A stretch of 56,556 nt of DNA. Origin: a candidate division WOR-3 bacterium (lineage in GTDB: Bacteria > Hydrothermota > Tepidihabitantia > SM23-42 > JAOAFX01). Location of the stretch: the NCBI GenBank assembly GCA_039802205.1, contig JBDRWD010000011.1, forward strand, positions 1 to 56,556. The letters run 5' to 3'. A model generated the notes under the pieces. It ran no database searches. It was given only the letters and a program-made list of their open reading frames with translations, and was not told the origin of the DNA. A program made the translations under genes and the position numbers. Positions 1 through 10,752 of this stretch are shown in pieces (the stretch's first letter is position 1; each line of letters opens with the position of its first letter).

Positions 1-73
1 ACAAATCCATTTTTATCACCCCCACCTTAATCCTCCCCCATCAAAGGGGGAGGAAAAAGTGAGGAGTACTCAG
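1..73. repeat. terminal inverted repeat, left copy
   Basis: These 73 bases are the exact reverse complement of 56430-56502. The unit contains a perfect 9-bp stem (31-39 with 46-54, loop 40-45) of C- and G-rich strands. It has the look of an interspersed hairpin repeat, and its position at the very edge suggests that assembly stopped here. The reading frame of the following gene is open straight through it. Confidence 0.9.
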
Positions 74-538
74 GACATGAATGTTGCCTTAGAATCTAAG
101 GTCTCCAAAGAATCAGCAATAAATATCGCGGAGCAAAGGCTTGAAACCACAGGAGCGGTGCAAGTGCACACAGCAACTTTGTGCATTTGCCCTTTAGAAA
201 TGGACAGCGTAATAAGTTACTACTTAGTGTGGGATATTTCAATCGCTTGCTCAAATGAAATAGTGGGTTCCAGAAATAGCAAGAGAATCCTAATTGATGC
301 CGTCACTGGTAAAATTTTGAAAGAATTTGATTTGATTTTTCATGGTAATTGGACTATTGATGGGCATGTGATGGGGGTAATCCGACCGGAATATCGTTAT
401 GATTCGCCAGATTGTCGGCTTTTTCCTTTTGAAAAACTTATTATAACATTGATCCGGGATATTATCATATTTTCTATACGAATGCCGTCGGTTACTATTA
501 TGACCAAGGATACACTTCGCAATCAACAAATCAATTAG
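59..538 (+). CDS. N-terminal fragment of large secreted protease-like protein (5' partial, frameshifted)
   Basis: This 159-codon frame can start at a GTG at 59 but is open to base 2, so the true start is probably outside the window. No signal peptide is visible. Residues about 10-100 look like a PepSY/FTP-type propeptide (an alternating pattern ending in ILIDAVTGKILKEFDL), as found in front of thermolysin- or fungalysin-like proteases. After about base 450 the sense continues in another frame: GYYHIFYTNAVGYYY is encoded from about 460. This is therefore the front half of the gene at 571-4779, separated from it by a frameshift near 445-456. A sequencing or assembly error and a genuine mutation are both possible. 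Confidence 0.6.
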   Translation: MRSTQDMNVALESKVSKESAINIAEQRLETTGAVQVHTATLCICPLEMDSVISYYLVWDISIACSNEIVGSRNSKRILIDAVTGKILKEFDLIFHGNWTIDGHVMGVIRPEYRYDSPDCRLFPFEKLIITLIRDIIIFSIRMPSVTIMTKDTLRNQQIN

Positions 539-570
539 AAATTAAACTTGCCGGGTTTTTTATTTCAGAA

Positions 571-3500
571 ATGTGGAAAAAATGGTTTGATGCTATTCCA
601 CCGTGGATACATAATGCACCAATTGCTTCTCATTTCTATACATTTCCCAGTGCCGGAAGTCGCCATTATGATTATATCTGGTCTGAGAGCCAAGGCTCAC
701 AAGAGGAAGAAGCAATCAATGCTTATTGGCACACAACGAGAATTGGTAAGATAATAATGGATGAACCTTTTTGGTATTATGGTGCTGGTTATCCAATTAA
801 AGTTTGGGTAAGTGAATATGACGGCGAATCACCATATTATAACCCATCTACCGAAGAATTATGGTTTACACGCTATTATAATTATCATTGGGCATTATCA
901 AGTGACTGCATTTATCACGAGTATGGCCATCATATTATTTGGAATGTCTATGGGAAAGATTTTATTGGTGGGACAAATCCTACTTCTCAGAGTCGCGCGA
1001 TGGAAGAAGGTTTTGCAGATTATTTAGCTTGCACAATAAACGATGATTGCCTATCTGGTGAGGATGTGCCAATCCCGGGCAGTTTACCAAGAAATTTAGA
1101 TAATCAACTTATGTATCCTTATAACATGATTAATGAAGCCCATCATGATGGTCAGATCATCGCTGGTGCTGTGTGGGATCTTAGAACTTATTTAGGTAAA
1201 TATAGGGGAGATTACTTATTTTTAAAGGCGCTGCGTATTGTTCCTCAACCTGTTGATTTCTTCGAGTATTTAGAAAACACACTCATTGCTGATGATGACA
1301 ATGCCAATTTATCGGATGGAACTCCACACGACCCGGAGATTTTACATGCCTTTAAAAACCATGGAATTACGCTAACTGATTATCTTCCGCATCCATATAA
1401 TCTTCATTCCACGCTTATAGAGGCTGACAAGATTTATTTAGAATGGGATCGCATTCCTTATGGTGAAGATGGATTTATTGTACAGCGCTGGACTCAGGAA
1501 ACGGGGTGGATAGATTTACCACCCACACCCTATTTGTGGTGTCACGATGAGAATTTGCAGCCAGCAAAAACCTATCAATATAGGGTCGTAGCTTATAAAG
1601 GCTCTTTACGCTCTGGACCATCAAATACAATTACAGTTCAAACGATTTGGGCACCCTACGACCTTTTTGCAAATCCTGTGGTTTATGAAGGCGTGCAGAT
1701 CTATTGGACTGATGATTTGCCAGACGAGGAGGGGTTTAAAATTGAAAAGAAGATTGGCACTGGAAGTTATTCAGTGGTTCACACCACTGGACCAAATGAG
1801 ACATCCTGGTATGATGATGATATTGAAAACTATTCTGGTCAACAGGTCAGATATCGGGTAAGGGCATTTACGGGCAATTACATCTCTGATACTTCAAATT
1901 CGGTTGTCATCCCATCGGCCCCCGGCATCTTTACGGATAGCCTCAAAGCGATTGGCAATCATGTTCACAATGCGGGATACTTCAACTGTCGTAGTTTAAG
2001 GCGAGCAAATGATGGAGCCTGCCATTTGGTATTGGTTCATCATGGCAGAATATGGTATACAAAATCAACCAACAATGGCACAACCTGGCAATTAGCCATT
2101 CCACTTACTGAGCAAAATCCATCTACGCCCTCCTTGGCAATTAACTCATACAATCATCCCTGTTTTGTGTGGGATGAGACTAACGCACAGGGCAATCATA
2201 TGCTTACATACGCATATCAGGATATTTCCGGAAATATCCATAAGTTCGCACTATTGACAAAACCTAATAGGTTATACCCTTCAATCGCAATAAGCCCTTC
2301 GGATTTGGTTTATATCGCTTATGTTGAAGATTCAACTTATAGTGCCGGTAAAGTGAAGCGAGTGGAATTTAATTATGATAATCCTGTGGCTTCAAATCCT
2401 GTGGTATATAATACTGCTGGCCCCCAGGGTATTTCAATAACCACCGACCCGCTGGGAAATCCCCATCTTGTTTGGATACACCGTTATATGGGCCACTCAA
2501 TAAAATATGCAGGTCCCGATGGAAGCATAGAGACCGTAGGCGGCGGTGATGCACCTGATATTATTGCGAGTTCCGTGAATAATGTGCGTGTAGTTTGGGC
2601 TTCAAGCGGTGAAATATATTACAGGGAGCGCACCAATTCTGGGTGGGGGAATAGTATAATAGTAACTCAAGACCCTGCAGTGGGGAATAATGTGTATTTT
2701 CCAAGAATAACCCATAATAATGCTGTGCTTTTTAAAGGAACTTTTACACCTGAACCAGGTAATATTTTTGGTGTGCAACCGAGTGTGTTTTCTACGCTTG
2801 CTACTCTTCTTACTGCAAACACGCGCTATTACGATGCGGTGCCATTGCCGGGTGGGACTACCCCAACAGTATTGTTGGCTACTCAGCGGAATACCTCAGT
2901 TACTGGATTATACAAAATCGCATTTCTTATTAAACCAATACCTTTAAGACTACCGCATTATTGGGATATCATATATTCTTTACCATCTGGCCCACCTGTA
3001 GAATTCACGGCTTATAACAATTCAAGGCGGTTGATTCGGGATGCGAGTGGAGTTTTGCATCTGGCATTTACGAGCGGGAATAATATCTATCATACTTTCT
3101 TACAGGATACGAGCTGGGCAGAGCCGGAGTTCGTTGCCCAGGGGATGTATCCGTCATTATTATCGGGTGATGGCAATCTCTATTCTATCTATGCCCACAA
3201 TGAACCATACCCTGCATTCCTTGAGGAGTTGAGATTCGCAAAGAGGGATGCAACTGGCTGGACAGTCTCTGATTTTCCAGTTGCCCATACCTATAACTCA
3301 TTCTTATGGGGGATTGGTGCACCTTCATTTGCAATAAAAGATACAATCGGCTATTTTACCTTTGAGTCAATCTTTGGACCACAATTCCATCCACTCTCTG
3401 ATAGTGGTTATGTGATAATGATGATTCTACGTCAGGGTCAGGCACTGGTCTATGGCAAATTCTCGCTCAATCATCCGGAAAACTTCCAGTATCAAATAAT

Positions 3501-4779
3501 TGACTCATATTCATTCCCCATCATTCCTGTTGATACATTTAGGTATCGTGAGATAGTGAAGGATTCATTGGTTTCTCCATCAATTGCGGTTGATAATGAT
3601 GGTGTGGTGCATATCTTATGGGAGGGGAGGGGTGATTCATTGAGGTATTATCGGATTGTAGATACGGTAATTACCAGAGAGTTCTATCCAGGCAATGGGA
3701 TTGATTATCCATTTATTACAATGCGTGAGGACCAGATTGACCATTTCTGGTGCGATGCGGAGAGTATAAAGTATCGTTATGGCTGGACTGGGACAGAAAA
3801 TTTGAGCGAGACCCAGGCTGTGGCGAGTTGTGAGAGTCCGATTTCAAGTGGACAGTATTTGACCTGGACAAAGCGAGAAGATGGTATTTCCCATCTATAC
3901 TATGGTGCGATTCCGGCAAGTGGCACAATAAATCCAATAGAAATAAACTATTCTACAGATTTGATTTCCTATCCCCAGATTCTATTCAACCCAAAGCCTC
4001 CATCAATTGACCTGGTCTGGACCGAGTATAGTGAGATTGATTCAATCGGCAATATCTACTATCTCAATCTACCCCTGACCGAAGTCGCGCCAAAGTATGC
4101 CTTTGATATGGGAACTGAGACACCGGTGCCGATTCTGGTCCAGAGGGACGGGTATAAGGTATTGGGGACTGAAGACTATAAGACATTTGATTATGACAGC
4201 ACAGAATTGGTCTATCATTTAACCTTGCATTCGCCGCATACAAAATACAGGATTCGCTGGACCTGGTATCATGAGGAGCAGAATAAAATAAAATTGCAGT
4301 TCAATATTGATGATATCTTTCACCATAATAAATGGGTAAAACCAGGAGAAAAAATAATAGAGGAATCCTGGATTCCAGATGCCTGCGTTCAAGATAATGA
4401 GATTACGATAAAAGTAAAGGTCTTAAATGGCACGATTGCAGTCCTTTCAGGATTTGAGATTTATGCAGAAGAGGTTGGTGGCGGTGGTCCACAGGGTAGC
4501 GAGGCACAGATTACAAGGCCATTTTATTTTGATAAGATATATCCCAATCCGACAAAGGGGATTTTTAAGATTCGGTATAATTCCCCGGACAATCGCAAGT
4601 TAACAATCAAACTCTATGATGTCTGTGGCAGGCTGGTGCATTCGCAGGAAATAATCAAATCGAAAATTGGAATAAACGAGGTCTTGATAAAGCCCGATGG
4701 ATTATCAGCCGGGGTTTATTTTGTTAGACTTGAGACCGATGGCTATCAAAAAGTGGAAAAGGCAATTCTTCTTCGTTGA
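571..4779 (+). CDS. large secreted metalloprotease-like protein with FnIII domains and T9SS-type sorting domain
   Basis: This 1402-residue protein starts at an ATG at 571, but its frame is open from 433 and joins the upstream fragment by a frameshift. A zinc-protease motif HEYGHH lies at residues 116-121, with a probable third ligand in EEGFADY about 25 residues later, a gluzincin arrangement. Two fibronectin type III-like domains follow (about 275-365 and 365-455). A long run of repeats of about 50-70 residues resembles a sialidase-type beta-propeller. The last 75 residues are a type IX secretion sorting domain: YPNPTKGIFKIRY, then LYDVCGRLV, then SAGVYFVRLE. It is probably a cell-surface or secreted protein. 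The peptidase call rests on the motif only. Confidence 0.75.
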   Translation: MWKKWFDAIPPWIHNAPIASHFYTFPSAGSRHYDYIWSESQGSQEEEAINAYWHTTRIGKIIMDEPFWYYGAGYPIKVWVSEYDGESPYYNPSTEELWFTRYYNYHWALSSDCIYHEYGHHIIWNVYGKDFIGGTNPTSQSRAMEEGFADYLACTINDDCLSGEDVPIPGSLPRNLDNQLMYPYNMINEAHHDGQIIAGAVWDLRTYLGKYRGDYLFLKALRIVPQPVDFFEYLENTLIADDDNANLSDGTPHDPEILHAFKNHGITLTDYLPHPYNLHSTLIEADKIYLEWDRIPYGEDGFIVQRWTQETGWIDLPPTPYLWCHDENLQPAKTYQYRVVAYKGSLRSGPSNTITVQTIWAPYDLFANPVVYEGVQIYWTDDLPDEEGFKIEKKIGTGSYSVVHTTGPNETSWYDDDIENYSGQQVRYRVRAFTGNYISDTSNSVVIPSAPGIFTDSLKAIGNHVHNAGYFNCRSLRRANDGACHLVLVHHGRIWYTKSTNNGTTWQLAIPLTEQNPSTPSLAINSYNHPCFVWDETNAQGNHMLTYAYQDISGNIHKFALLTKPNRLYPSIAISPSDLVYIAYVEDSTYSAGKVKRVEFNYDNPVASNPVVYNTAGPQGISITTDPLGNPHLVWIHRYMGHSIKYAGPDGSIETVGGGDAPDIIASSVNNVRVVWASSGEIYYRERTNSGWGNSIIVTQDPAVGNNVYFPRITHNNAVLFKGTFTPEPGNIFGVQPSVFSTLATLLTANTRYYDAVPLPGGTTPTVLLATQRNTSVTGLYKIAFLIKPIPLRLPHYWDIIYSLPSGPPVEFTAYNNSRRLIRDASGVLHLAFTSGNNIYHTFLQDTSWAEPEFVAQGMYPSLLSGDGNLYSIYAHNEPYPAFLEELRFAKRDATGWTVSDFPVAHTYNSFLWGIGAPSFAIKDTIGYFTFESIFGPQFHPLSDSGYVIMMILRQGQALVYGKFSLNHPENFQYQIIDSYSFPIIPVDTFRYREIVKDSLVSPSIAVDNDGVVHILWEGRGDSLRYYRIVDTVITREFYPGNGIDYPFITMREDQIDHFWCDAESIKYRYGWTGTENLSETQAVASCESPISSGQYLTWTKREDGISHLYYGAIPASGTINPIEINYSTDLISYPQILFNPKPPSIDLVWTEYSEIDSIGNIYYLNLPLTEVAPKYAFDMGTETPVPILVQRDGYKVLGTEDYKTFDYDSTELVYHLTLHSPHTKYRIRWTWYHEEQNKIKLQFNIDDIFHHNKWVKPGEKIIEESWIPDACVQDNEITIKVKVLNGTIAVLSGFEIYAEEVGGGGPQGSEAQITRPFYFDKIYPNPTKGIFKIRYNSPDNRKLTIKLYDVCGRLVHSQEIIKSKIGINEVLIKPDGLSAGVYFVRLETDGYQKVEKAILLR

Positions 4780-5002
4780 GGTGCCGAAACAAACAGCGAA
4801 CTGAAAAAACGGGCAGCAAAACCGTATAACCTCATATGAGATAATGTGGTGGCAGAGATTGCTCTGCAATAAATAAAAAAATCGCAGTAAGAGAGAGCGC
4901 TCTGCAAAAATTGAGAATGCATTAGCTTGCTAATGCAACGATTAGTGATTGGGATTTAAATATCGTTTGGGTTCTGGGATTTGGAATTTTGATATAAAAA
5001 AA

Positions 5003-5018
5003 TCCAGGGTATTGGGTC
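5003..5018 (-). other. 16S rRNA processing stem, 3' arm
   Basis: These 16 bases are perfectly complementary to 6622-6637 on the other side of the 16S gene. Long-range stems of this kind enclose the 16S precursor and are cut by RNase III in many bacteria. The arm lies about 14 nt beyond the mature 3' end. Confidence 0.75.
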
Positions 5019-5031
5019 AATTTTTTCTCTT

Positions 5032-6603
<1,572 letters not shown>

Positions 6604-6621
6604 GATAATCAAAATTTCTGG

Positions 6622-6637
6622 GACCCAATACCCTGGA
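6622..6637 (-). other. 16S rRNA processing stem, 5' arm
   Basis: Perfect 16-base partner of 5003-5018, located about 19 nt upstream of the mature 16S 5' end in the leader. It supports transcription of the 16S as a self-contained precursor. Confidence 0.75.
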
Positions 6638-6699
6638 CAATTCTCAAAAGGCAGATTGTCAAAGACCAAATCTAATAATTTTTAAACTTGAGCATATAT

Positions 6700-6727
6700 A
6701 TTATAATCAAAACCAAAAAAAAGTCAA
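6700..6727 (-). promoter_or_regulatory. 16S rRNA promoter
   Basis: On the minus strand there is a -35 TTGACT (6722-6727), a 16-bp spacer and a perfect -10 TATAAT (6700-6705), about 97 nt upstream of the 16S 5' end. It matches the dominant promoter style in this window. Confidence 0.75.
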
Positions 6728-6835
6728 GGGGAAAAATGCCTGAGTTATCCATATTTTTTATATCTTGCGAAGGAAGGATGAAACTTATAGGCAAGATTTG
6801 TAAGGGTAATCAATGATTTAGCGCTGGGTACTTTT

Positions 6836-6970
6836 GTAGGGCAAGGCTTTAGCCTTGCTTAAATTGCCAACCTGAGGTGGTAACCGGGAAAATGGTAGGC
6901 GCAGGCTTTAGCCTGCGGATAAATTTTTTTGAATCCGAGGGTATTTCGCACCTTGAAGGGTGCGGCTACC
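6836..6970. repeat. cluster of three REP-like palindromes in a gene-free stretch
   Basis: The stretch 6728-7099 has no convincing gene. It holds three short palindromes of one design. The first is GTAGG plus GCAAGGCTTTAGCCTTGC at 6836-6858. The second is GTAGG plus CGCAGGCTTTAGCCTGCG at 6895-6917. The third is a unit with arms GCACC and GGGTGC followed by GGCTACC at 6947-6970, which read on the other strand starts GGTAGCC. The first palindrome occurs again at 41016-41033. They resemble REP-type elements mobilised by REP-associated transposases, but no transposase is in the window. Confidence 0.65.
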
Positions 6971-7099
6971 GCTAATAATTTAGCGCATAAAAATGATTTG
7001 ACAAAAAGTGGAGGGAACTCAGGAAAAATGCAAGTTTGGATGTCAATCCTAACAATTAATTATAGAGGGATGAGGTTGGGCTTTCGGAAAAAACAAAAT

Positions 7100-7840
7100 C
7101 TATAATATGCCGATAACTTCATCTCCTGGGTTAATTTTTAAAGTCTCATAAGCACTCTTTTTAAACCCGGCAATCTCATAGTAGTTTGAACTCCCTTTTA
7201 TCCCGAAAATTTCGCCCGCCTCACCTTGGGCATAAAACTTTTTTATCGGAAATCGCCCAAATTCGGAGATTTCAATTTTTTTCAATGGTATATTAATGGG
7301 AATATTCGTTATCAAATTTCCAAAGTTGTCAATATAAACGACCTCTCCATAAATCCGGTTTTTGACTCTCTTTATCCGGGGAAAAGGGAATTTATAAAAT
7401 TCATTTATCCGCCGGCCGATTTTTTCGGGTGCAATCCCGAGACTAATCTTTGCCGCGGCTGGGCCAAAAATATCGCGGGCATGAAATGTGCGACTAATTT
7501 TCTGGTGCATTTTTATCTCATAAACAATTGGAGTATTGTTATAAATGTAGGAAAATATGCCGTTATCAGGTCCAACAAAATAATAACCATCAGAAAAGAC
7601 TACCAACGGCTTCCTCCTGCTCCCAACCCCAGGGTCAACGACCGCGAGATGAATTGTTCCTTCAGGAAAATTTTTGTAAACCATTTTTAATACAAAGGCC
7701 GCACCTTTTATATCAAATGGTTTCAAATCGTGTGTGATATCAACGATCTGGACACTCGGATTTATCCTAAGTATTTCACCCTTAACTGCCGCAACAAACC
7801 AATCCTTATTGCCAAAATCAGATGTAAAAGTGATAATCAT
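7100..7840 (-). CDS. SAM hydrolase / SAM hydroxide adenosyltransferase family protein (DUF62)
   Basis: The protein has about 246 residues and starts at the ATG at 7840 (MIITFTSDFG), where homologues usually begin; a TTG at 7849 is a possible alternative. Family signatures visible are TSDFG at the N-terminus, DITHD, DPGVGS and GPDNG. Characterised family members split S-adenosylmethionine into adenosine and methionine using water, relatives of the chlorinase and fluorinase enzymes. The gene overlaps the end of the CvpA-like gene upstream by about 20 nt, so the two are one transcription unit. The physiological role of this family is not well settled. It is probably cytoplasmic. Confidence 0.88.
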   Translation of the reverse strand: MIITFTSDFGNKDWFVAAVKGEILRINPSVQIVDITHDLKPFDIKGAAFVLKMVYKNFPEGTIHLAVVDPGVGSRRKPLVVFSDGYYFVGPDNGIFSYIYNNTPIVYEIKMHQKISRTFHARDIFGPAAAKISLGIAPEKIGRRINEFYKFPFPRIKRVKNRIYGEVVYIDNFGNLITNIPINIPLKKIEISEFGRFPIKKFYAQGEAGEIFGIKGSSNYYEIAGFKKSAYETLKINPGDEVIGIL

Positions 7841-8324
7841 ACCCCTCAACCTTAAACCGTTCTTCCTTCCTGGTGATCTTTTTCAACCATTTATACCATT
7901 TTTCAGGTAACAGTTGTGCGATAGCCATGCCACTTTTAAAAATCATTGGAGCGATCTCACACTTTGCCATCAATCTTTCTTTGCCAAACAGAAATAAAAA
8001 GATTATCAGCACAAAACTAAAGAACAACCCCTTTATAAAACCGAGTCCGCCGCCCATTAAGCGGTCCATAATTCCAAGTGGTGTCAGATGGATCAATCGG
8101 GCGAGCAATCTTCCCAGCAGGGAGATCACTATAACCGTGAGCAAAAAAATAATTAAAAAAGCGAGATATTTGGGGATACTTAACCGTTCGGAATACTCCA
8201 GGGCAAGAAAAATACCAAGGATTATGCCGGTCAGGTCAAAAATACTCCGCACGAAGCCTACCACAAGACCTTGGATGATTAGCACTATAATAAGAATTAG
8301 AATCACAATATCAACTACGCACAT
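7818..8324 (-). CDS. cvpA: CvpA-like membrane protein
   Basis: This 168-residue protein has four hydrophobic segments (about 5-30, 32-50, 60-85 and 98-118) and the glycine-rich MDRLMGGGLGFIKGL motif typical of the CvpA family (colicin V production protein). Family members are inner-membrane proteins linked to envelope stress or transport; the mechanism is unclear. The ATG at 8324 lies just 7 nt after a perfect -10 box, so the mRNA is probably leaderless. The downstream SAM hydrolase-like gene overlaps its 3' end. Confidence 0.85.
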   Translation of the reverse strand: MCVVDIVILILIIVLIIQGLVVGFVRSIFDLTGIILGIFLALEYSERLSIPKYLAFLIIFLLTVIVISLLGRLLARLIHLTPLGIMDRLMGGGLGFIKGLFFSFVLIIFLFLFGKERLMAKCEIAPMIFKSGMAIAQLLPEKWYKWLKKITRKEERFKVEGYDYHFYI

Positions 8325-8331
8325 GATTTAA

Positions 8332-8360
8332 ATTATAAATATTTTTCCGAGGACTGTCAA
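8332..8360 (-). promoter_or_regulatory. promoter of the cvpA-like operon (leaderless)
   Basis: TTGACA (8355-8360), a 17-bp spacer and TATAAT (8332-8337) on the minus strand. The start codon begins at 8324, about where transcription should start. Its -35 box lies 2 bp from the -35 box of the divergent nfu promoter. Confidence 0.75.
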
Positions 8361-8362
8361 TC

Positions 8363-8390
8363 TTGACATCGCTCTTTTTTTAGTTATGCT
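8363..8390 (+). promoter_or_regulatory. promoter of the nfu-trx-flavodiiron operon
   Basis: TTGACA (8363-8368), a 16-bp spacer and TATGCT (8385-8390). It leaves a leader of about 65 nt that contains the ribosome binding site AAAGGGGG before the ATG at 8463. It is back-to-back with the cvpA promoter, so one bound regulator could affect both. Confidence 0.65.
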
Positions 8391-8462
8391 TAGAGGTGGA
8401 TTGTGCTAAACTTTATCTGGTGTTTTTAATCAAAATATAGTAGACCATAAAGGGGGTATAAA

Positions 8463-8687
8463 ATGAAAGAAAAGGTCGAACAGATCCTTGCCGAAATAAG
8501 ACCAAATCTGCAGATGGATGGCGGCGATGTAGAACTGGTTGAGGTTACGCCGGATGGAACGGTTAAGGTAAAACTGACGGGCGCCTGTGGTGGTTGCCCG
8601 ATGAGTATGTTAACCTTGAAGATGGCGATTGAAAAAAGATTAAAAGACGCCATTCCAGAAATCAAGGCGGTGGAACAGGTTTTTTAA
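8463..8687 (+). CDS. NifU-like C-terminal domain (Nfu) Fe-S carrier
   Basis: A 74-residue stand-alone Nfu domain. The CxxC motif is in GACGGCPMS (about residues 41-49), preceded by the conserved MDGGDVELV. Nfu proteins hold a labile [4Fe-4S] cluster between two subunits and pass it to target enzymes. The gene has a clear ribosome binding site (AAAGGGGG) and heads an operon with thioredoxin, a flavin reductase-like protein and a flavodiiron protein. That context suggests a role in making or repairing Fe-S clusters under oxygen exposure. Confidence 0.92.
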   Translation: MKEKVEQILAEIRPNLQMDGGDVELVEVTPDGTVKVKLTGACGGCPMSMLTLKMAIEKRLKDAIPEIKAVEQVF

Positions 8688-8702
8688 AACACAGGAGGTA
8701 AT

Positions 8703-9023
8703 GTGCCGGTAGTCCATTTAACCGATGCCACCTTTGATCAGGAAGTAAAAAACGCAGAATTACCAGTGTTGGTTGACTTTTGGGCACCCTGGTGCGGACC
8801 CTGCCGGATGGTTGCTCCCACCATCGATGAAATCGCTGAAGAATACAAAGGTCGATTGATAGTCGCCAAAATCAATGTTGATGAAAATCCGGAAAAGACC
8901 GCGGAATACCGGATCATGTCTATTCCCAATATCAAAATATTCAAAAGCGGCAAAGTAGTAGATGAGATTGTTGGCGCAGTGCCCAAAGAAGAAATCGTGA
9001 AAAAGATTCAAAAGATTTTATGA
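8703..9023 (+). CDS. trxA: thioredoxin
   Basis: This 106-residue protein has the classic WCGPC active site (FWAPWCGPC, about residues 27-35) and the cis-proline region SIPNIKIF. Length and sequence match ordinary cytosolic thioredoxin, the dithiol reductant for peroxiredoxins, reductases and other targets. The start is GTG at 8703: the overlapping ATG at 8701 runs into a stop after three codons, and the AGGAGGT ribosome binding site at 8693-8699 serves the GTG. The gene overlaps the next one by 4 nt (ATGA), so they are translationally coupled. Confidence 0.96.
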   Translation: MPVVHLTDATFDQEVKNAELPVLVDFWAPWCGPCRMVAPTIDEIAEEYKGRLIVAKINVDENPEKTAEYRIMSIPNIKIFKSGKVVDEIVGAVPKEEIVKKIQKIL

Positions 9024-9535
9024 ATCTAAAGGCACTCCATCTGGTATCCTATGGCATTTATGTTGTCACTTCCCGAAAAGATGAAAAAATAAACGGTCAA
9101 ATCGTCAACACTGTTTTTCAGATAACTGCCCACCCACCCCAGATGGGAATTTCAATCAACAAACAGAATCTAACCCATGAATATATCAAAAGCAGCAAAG
9201 TTTTCACTATTAACATTCTTACCAAAACAACCCCACCCAAATTCATTGGACAATTCGGCTTCCGGTCTGGACGTGAAATAGATAAATTCAAAGATGTGAA
9301 TTTTAAATTGGGTAAGACCGGCGCCCCAATCATCATCGATAACATACTGGGTTTTATTGAATGCGAGGTAGTTAATAGCATTGATTGTGGAACGCATACC
9401 CTGTTTATCGGCAAGGTGTTGGAAGCAGAAATAATGGTGGAAAGTGGAGAACCTCTTACTTATGATTATTACCATAAGGAATTGAAATTGAAAGTCCCCA
9501 AGACCGCTACTACCTATCTACCAGAAAATAAATGA
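9020..9535 (+). CDS. flavin reductase-like FMN-binding protein
   Basis: A 171-residue protein of the flavin reductase-like split-barrel family. Typical features are an N-terminal [10 protein letters not shown], the FMN-binding stretch [15 protein letters not shown], the middle SKVFTINIL, and a late [12 protein letters not shown]. Relatives are often fused to, or encoded beside, rubredoxin and flavodiiron proteins and pass electrons to them. Here the gene lies between thioredoxin (4-nt overlap) and a flavodiiron protein (20 nt downstream). It is probably the electron-donor partner of the latter, by inference from context. Its reductant is unknown. Confidence 0.88.
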   Translation: MNLKALHLVSYGIYVVTSRKDEKINGQIVNTVFQITAHPPQMGISINKQNLTHEYIKSSKVFTINILTKTTPPKFIGQFGFRSGREIDKFKDVNFKLGKTGAPIIIDNILGFIECEVVNSIDCGTHTLFIGKVLEAEIMVESGEPLTYDYYHKELKLKVPKTATTYLPENK

Positions 9536-9555
9536 GTTGTCCCAAAGGAGGTTAA

Positions 9556-10740
9556 ATGCATATTCGGGAAATAAAAGATAAAATCTATTGTGTGGGTGCC
9601 AATCACTGGGACCGCCGACTTTTTGATGAATTAATCCCCTTACCTGATGGAACGAGTTATAATTCTTATTTAATTATTGGCTCGGAAAAGACTGCCCTCA
9701 TTGATGCGGTTGACCCGACGAAAGAAAATGAATTGATAGAAAATCTAAGAAAATTAAATATTCAGAAAATTGATTATATCATTTCACACCATGCAGAACA
9801 AGACCATTCAGGCGGTATACCAAGGGTGTTAAAAGTGTTTCCAATGGCAAAAGTGGTAACGAATGAAAAATGCAAGGGCATGCTTATGGACCTATTATTG
9901 GTTCCGGAAGATAAATTCATTAAAGTGGATGATAACGAAACATTGTCCCTCGGCAGCCGCACCCTGCAATTTATTTTTGCACCCTGGGTTCATTGGCCCG
10001 AAACGATGCTTACATATTTAAAAGAAGAAAAAATCCTGTTCACATGCGATTTATTTGGTTCCCATTTTGCAACGAGTGATTTATACGCAACTGATGAAGC
10101 AAAAGTTTATGAATCGGCAAAAAGATATTACGCCGAGATTATGATGCCTTTCAGAAAGAATATCCAAAGGCATCTACAAAAGTTGAGTGATTTTCAAATT
10201 GATATCATCGCACCAAGTCATGGCCCAGTTTATAATAGACCCGAATTTATCATCAATGCCTACAAAGATTGGACATCAGATAATGTCAAAAATGAAGTGG
10301 TATTTCCATATGTTTCAATGCATGGCAGTGTAGAAAAAATGGCGGAATATTTTATCGATGCCATAATGGAACGGGGTATCACCATCAAACCATTTAACCT
10401 AACAAAGACAGATATTGGTGAACTGGCGATGGCACTCGTTGATGCGGCAACGATAGTGATTGGAACTCCAACCGTGCTCACTGGACCACATCCATTAGCA
10501 TTTTACGCAGCCTATTTATGCAACGCATTGAGACCAAAGACGAAATTTGCTTCAATAATCGGTTCATATTCCTGGGGCGGTAAGATGCTGGAAAAGATAA
10601 AAGAATTGATATCCAATTTGGAAATAGAACTAATCACACCGGTGATTGCTAAAGGTTATCCAAAACAAGCAGATTTCAAAGCCCTTGATGCCCTCGCCGA
10701 TGGTATCCTCGAAAAACACCGCTCGTTAGGCATAGTTTAG
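9556..10740 (+). CDS. A-type flavodiiron protein (oxygen/NO reductase)
   Basis: 394 residues, the usual size of the minimal class. The N-terminal metallo-beta-lactamase-like domain (about 1-245) holds all the di-iron ligands: HHAEQDH, HWPET, CDLFGSH and APSHGP. The C-terminal flavodoxin domain (about 250-390) has the FMN phosphate loop VSMHGSVEKMAEY and SYSWGGKM. These enzymes reduce O2 to water or NO to N2O and protect anaerobes. The gene has an AAAGGAGGT ribosome binding site and is the last in an operon with Nfu, thioredoxin and a flavin reductase-like protein. It converges on queE with a 12-nt gap. Confidence 0.95.
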   Translation: MHIREIKDKIYCVGANHWDRRLFDELIPLPDGTSYNSYLIIGSEKTALIDAVDPTKENELIENLRKLNIQKIDYIISHHAEQDHSGGIPRVLKVFPMAKVVTNEKCKGMLMDLLLVPEDKFIKVDDNETLSLGSRTLQFIFAPWVHWPETMLTYLKEEKILFTCDLFGSHFATSDLYATDEAKVYESAKRYYAEIMMPFRKNIQRHLQKLSDFQIDIIAPSHGPVYNRPEFIINAYKDWTSDNVKNEVVFPYVSMHGSVEKMAEYFIDAIMERGITIKPFNLTKTDIGELAMALVDAATIVIGTPTVLTGPHPLAFYAAYLCNALRPKTKFASIIGSYSWGGKMLEKIKELISNLEIELITPVIAKGYPKQADFKALDALADGILEKHRSLGIV

Positions 10741-10752
10741 AAAATTTTCTGA

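Noticed and set aside
4869-4936. Terminator for the 16S gene or the secreted-protein gene
   Set aside because: Small hairpins (AGAGCGCTCT, GCATTAG/CTAATGC) are present but none is directly followed by a proper T-run on the relevant strand.
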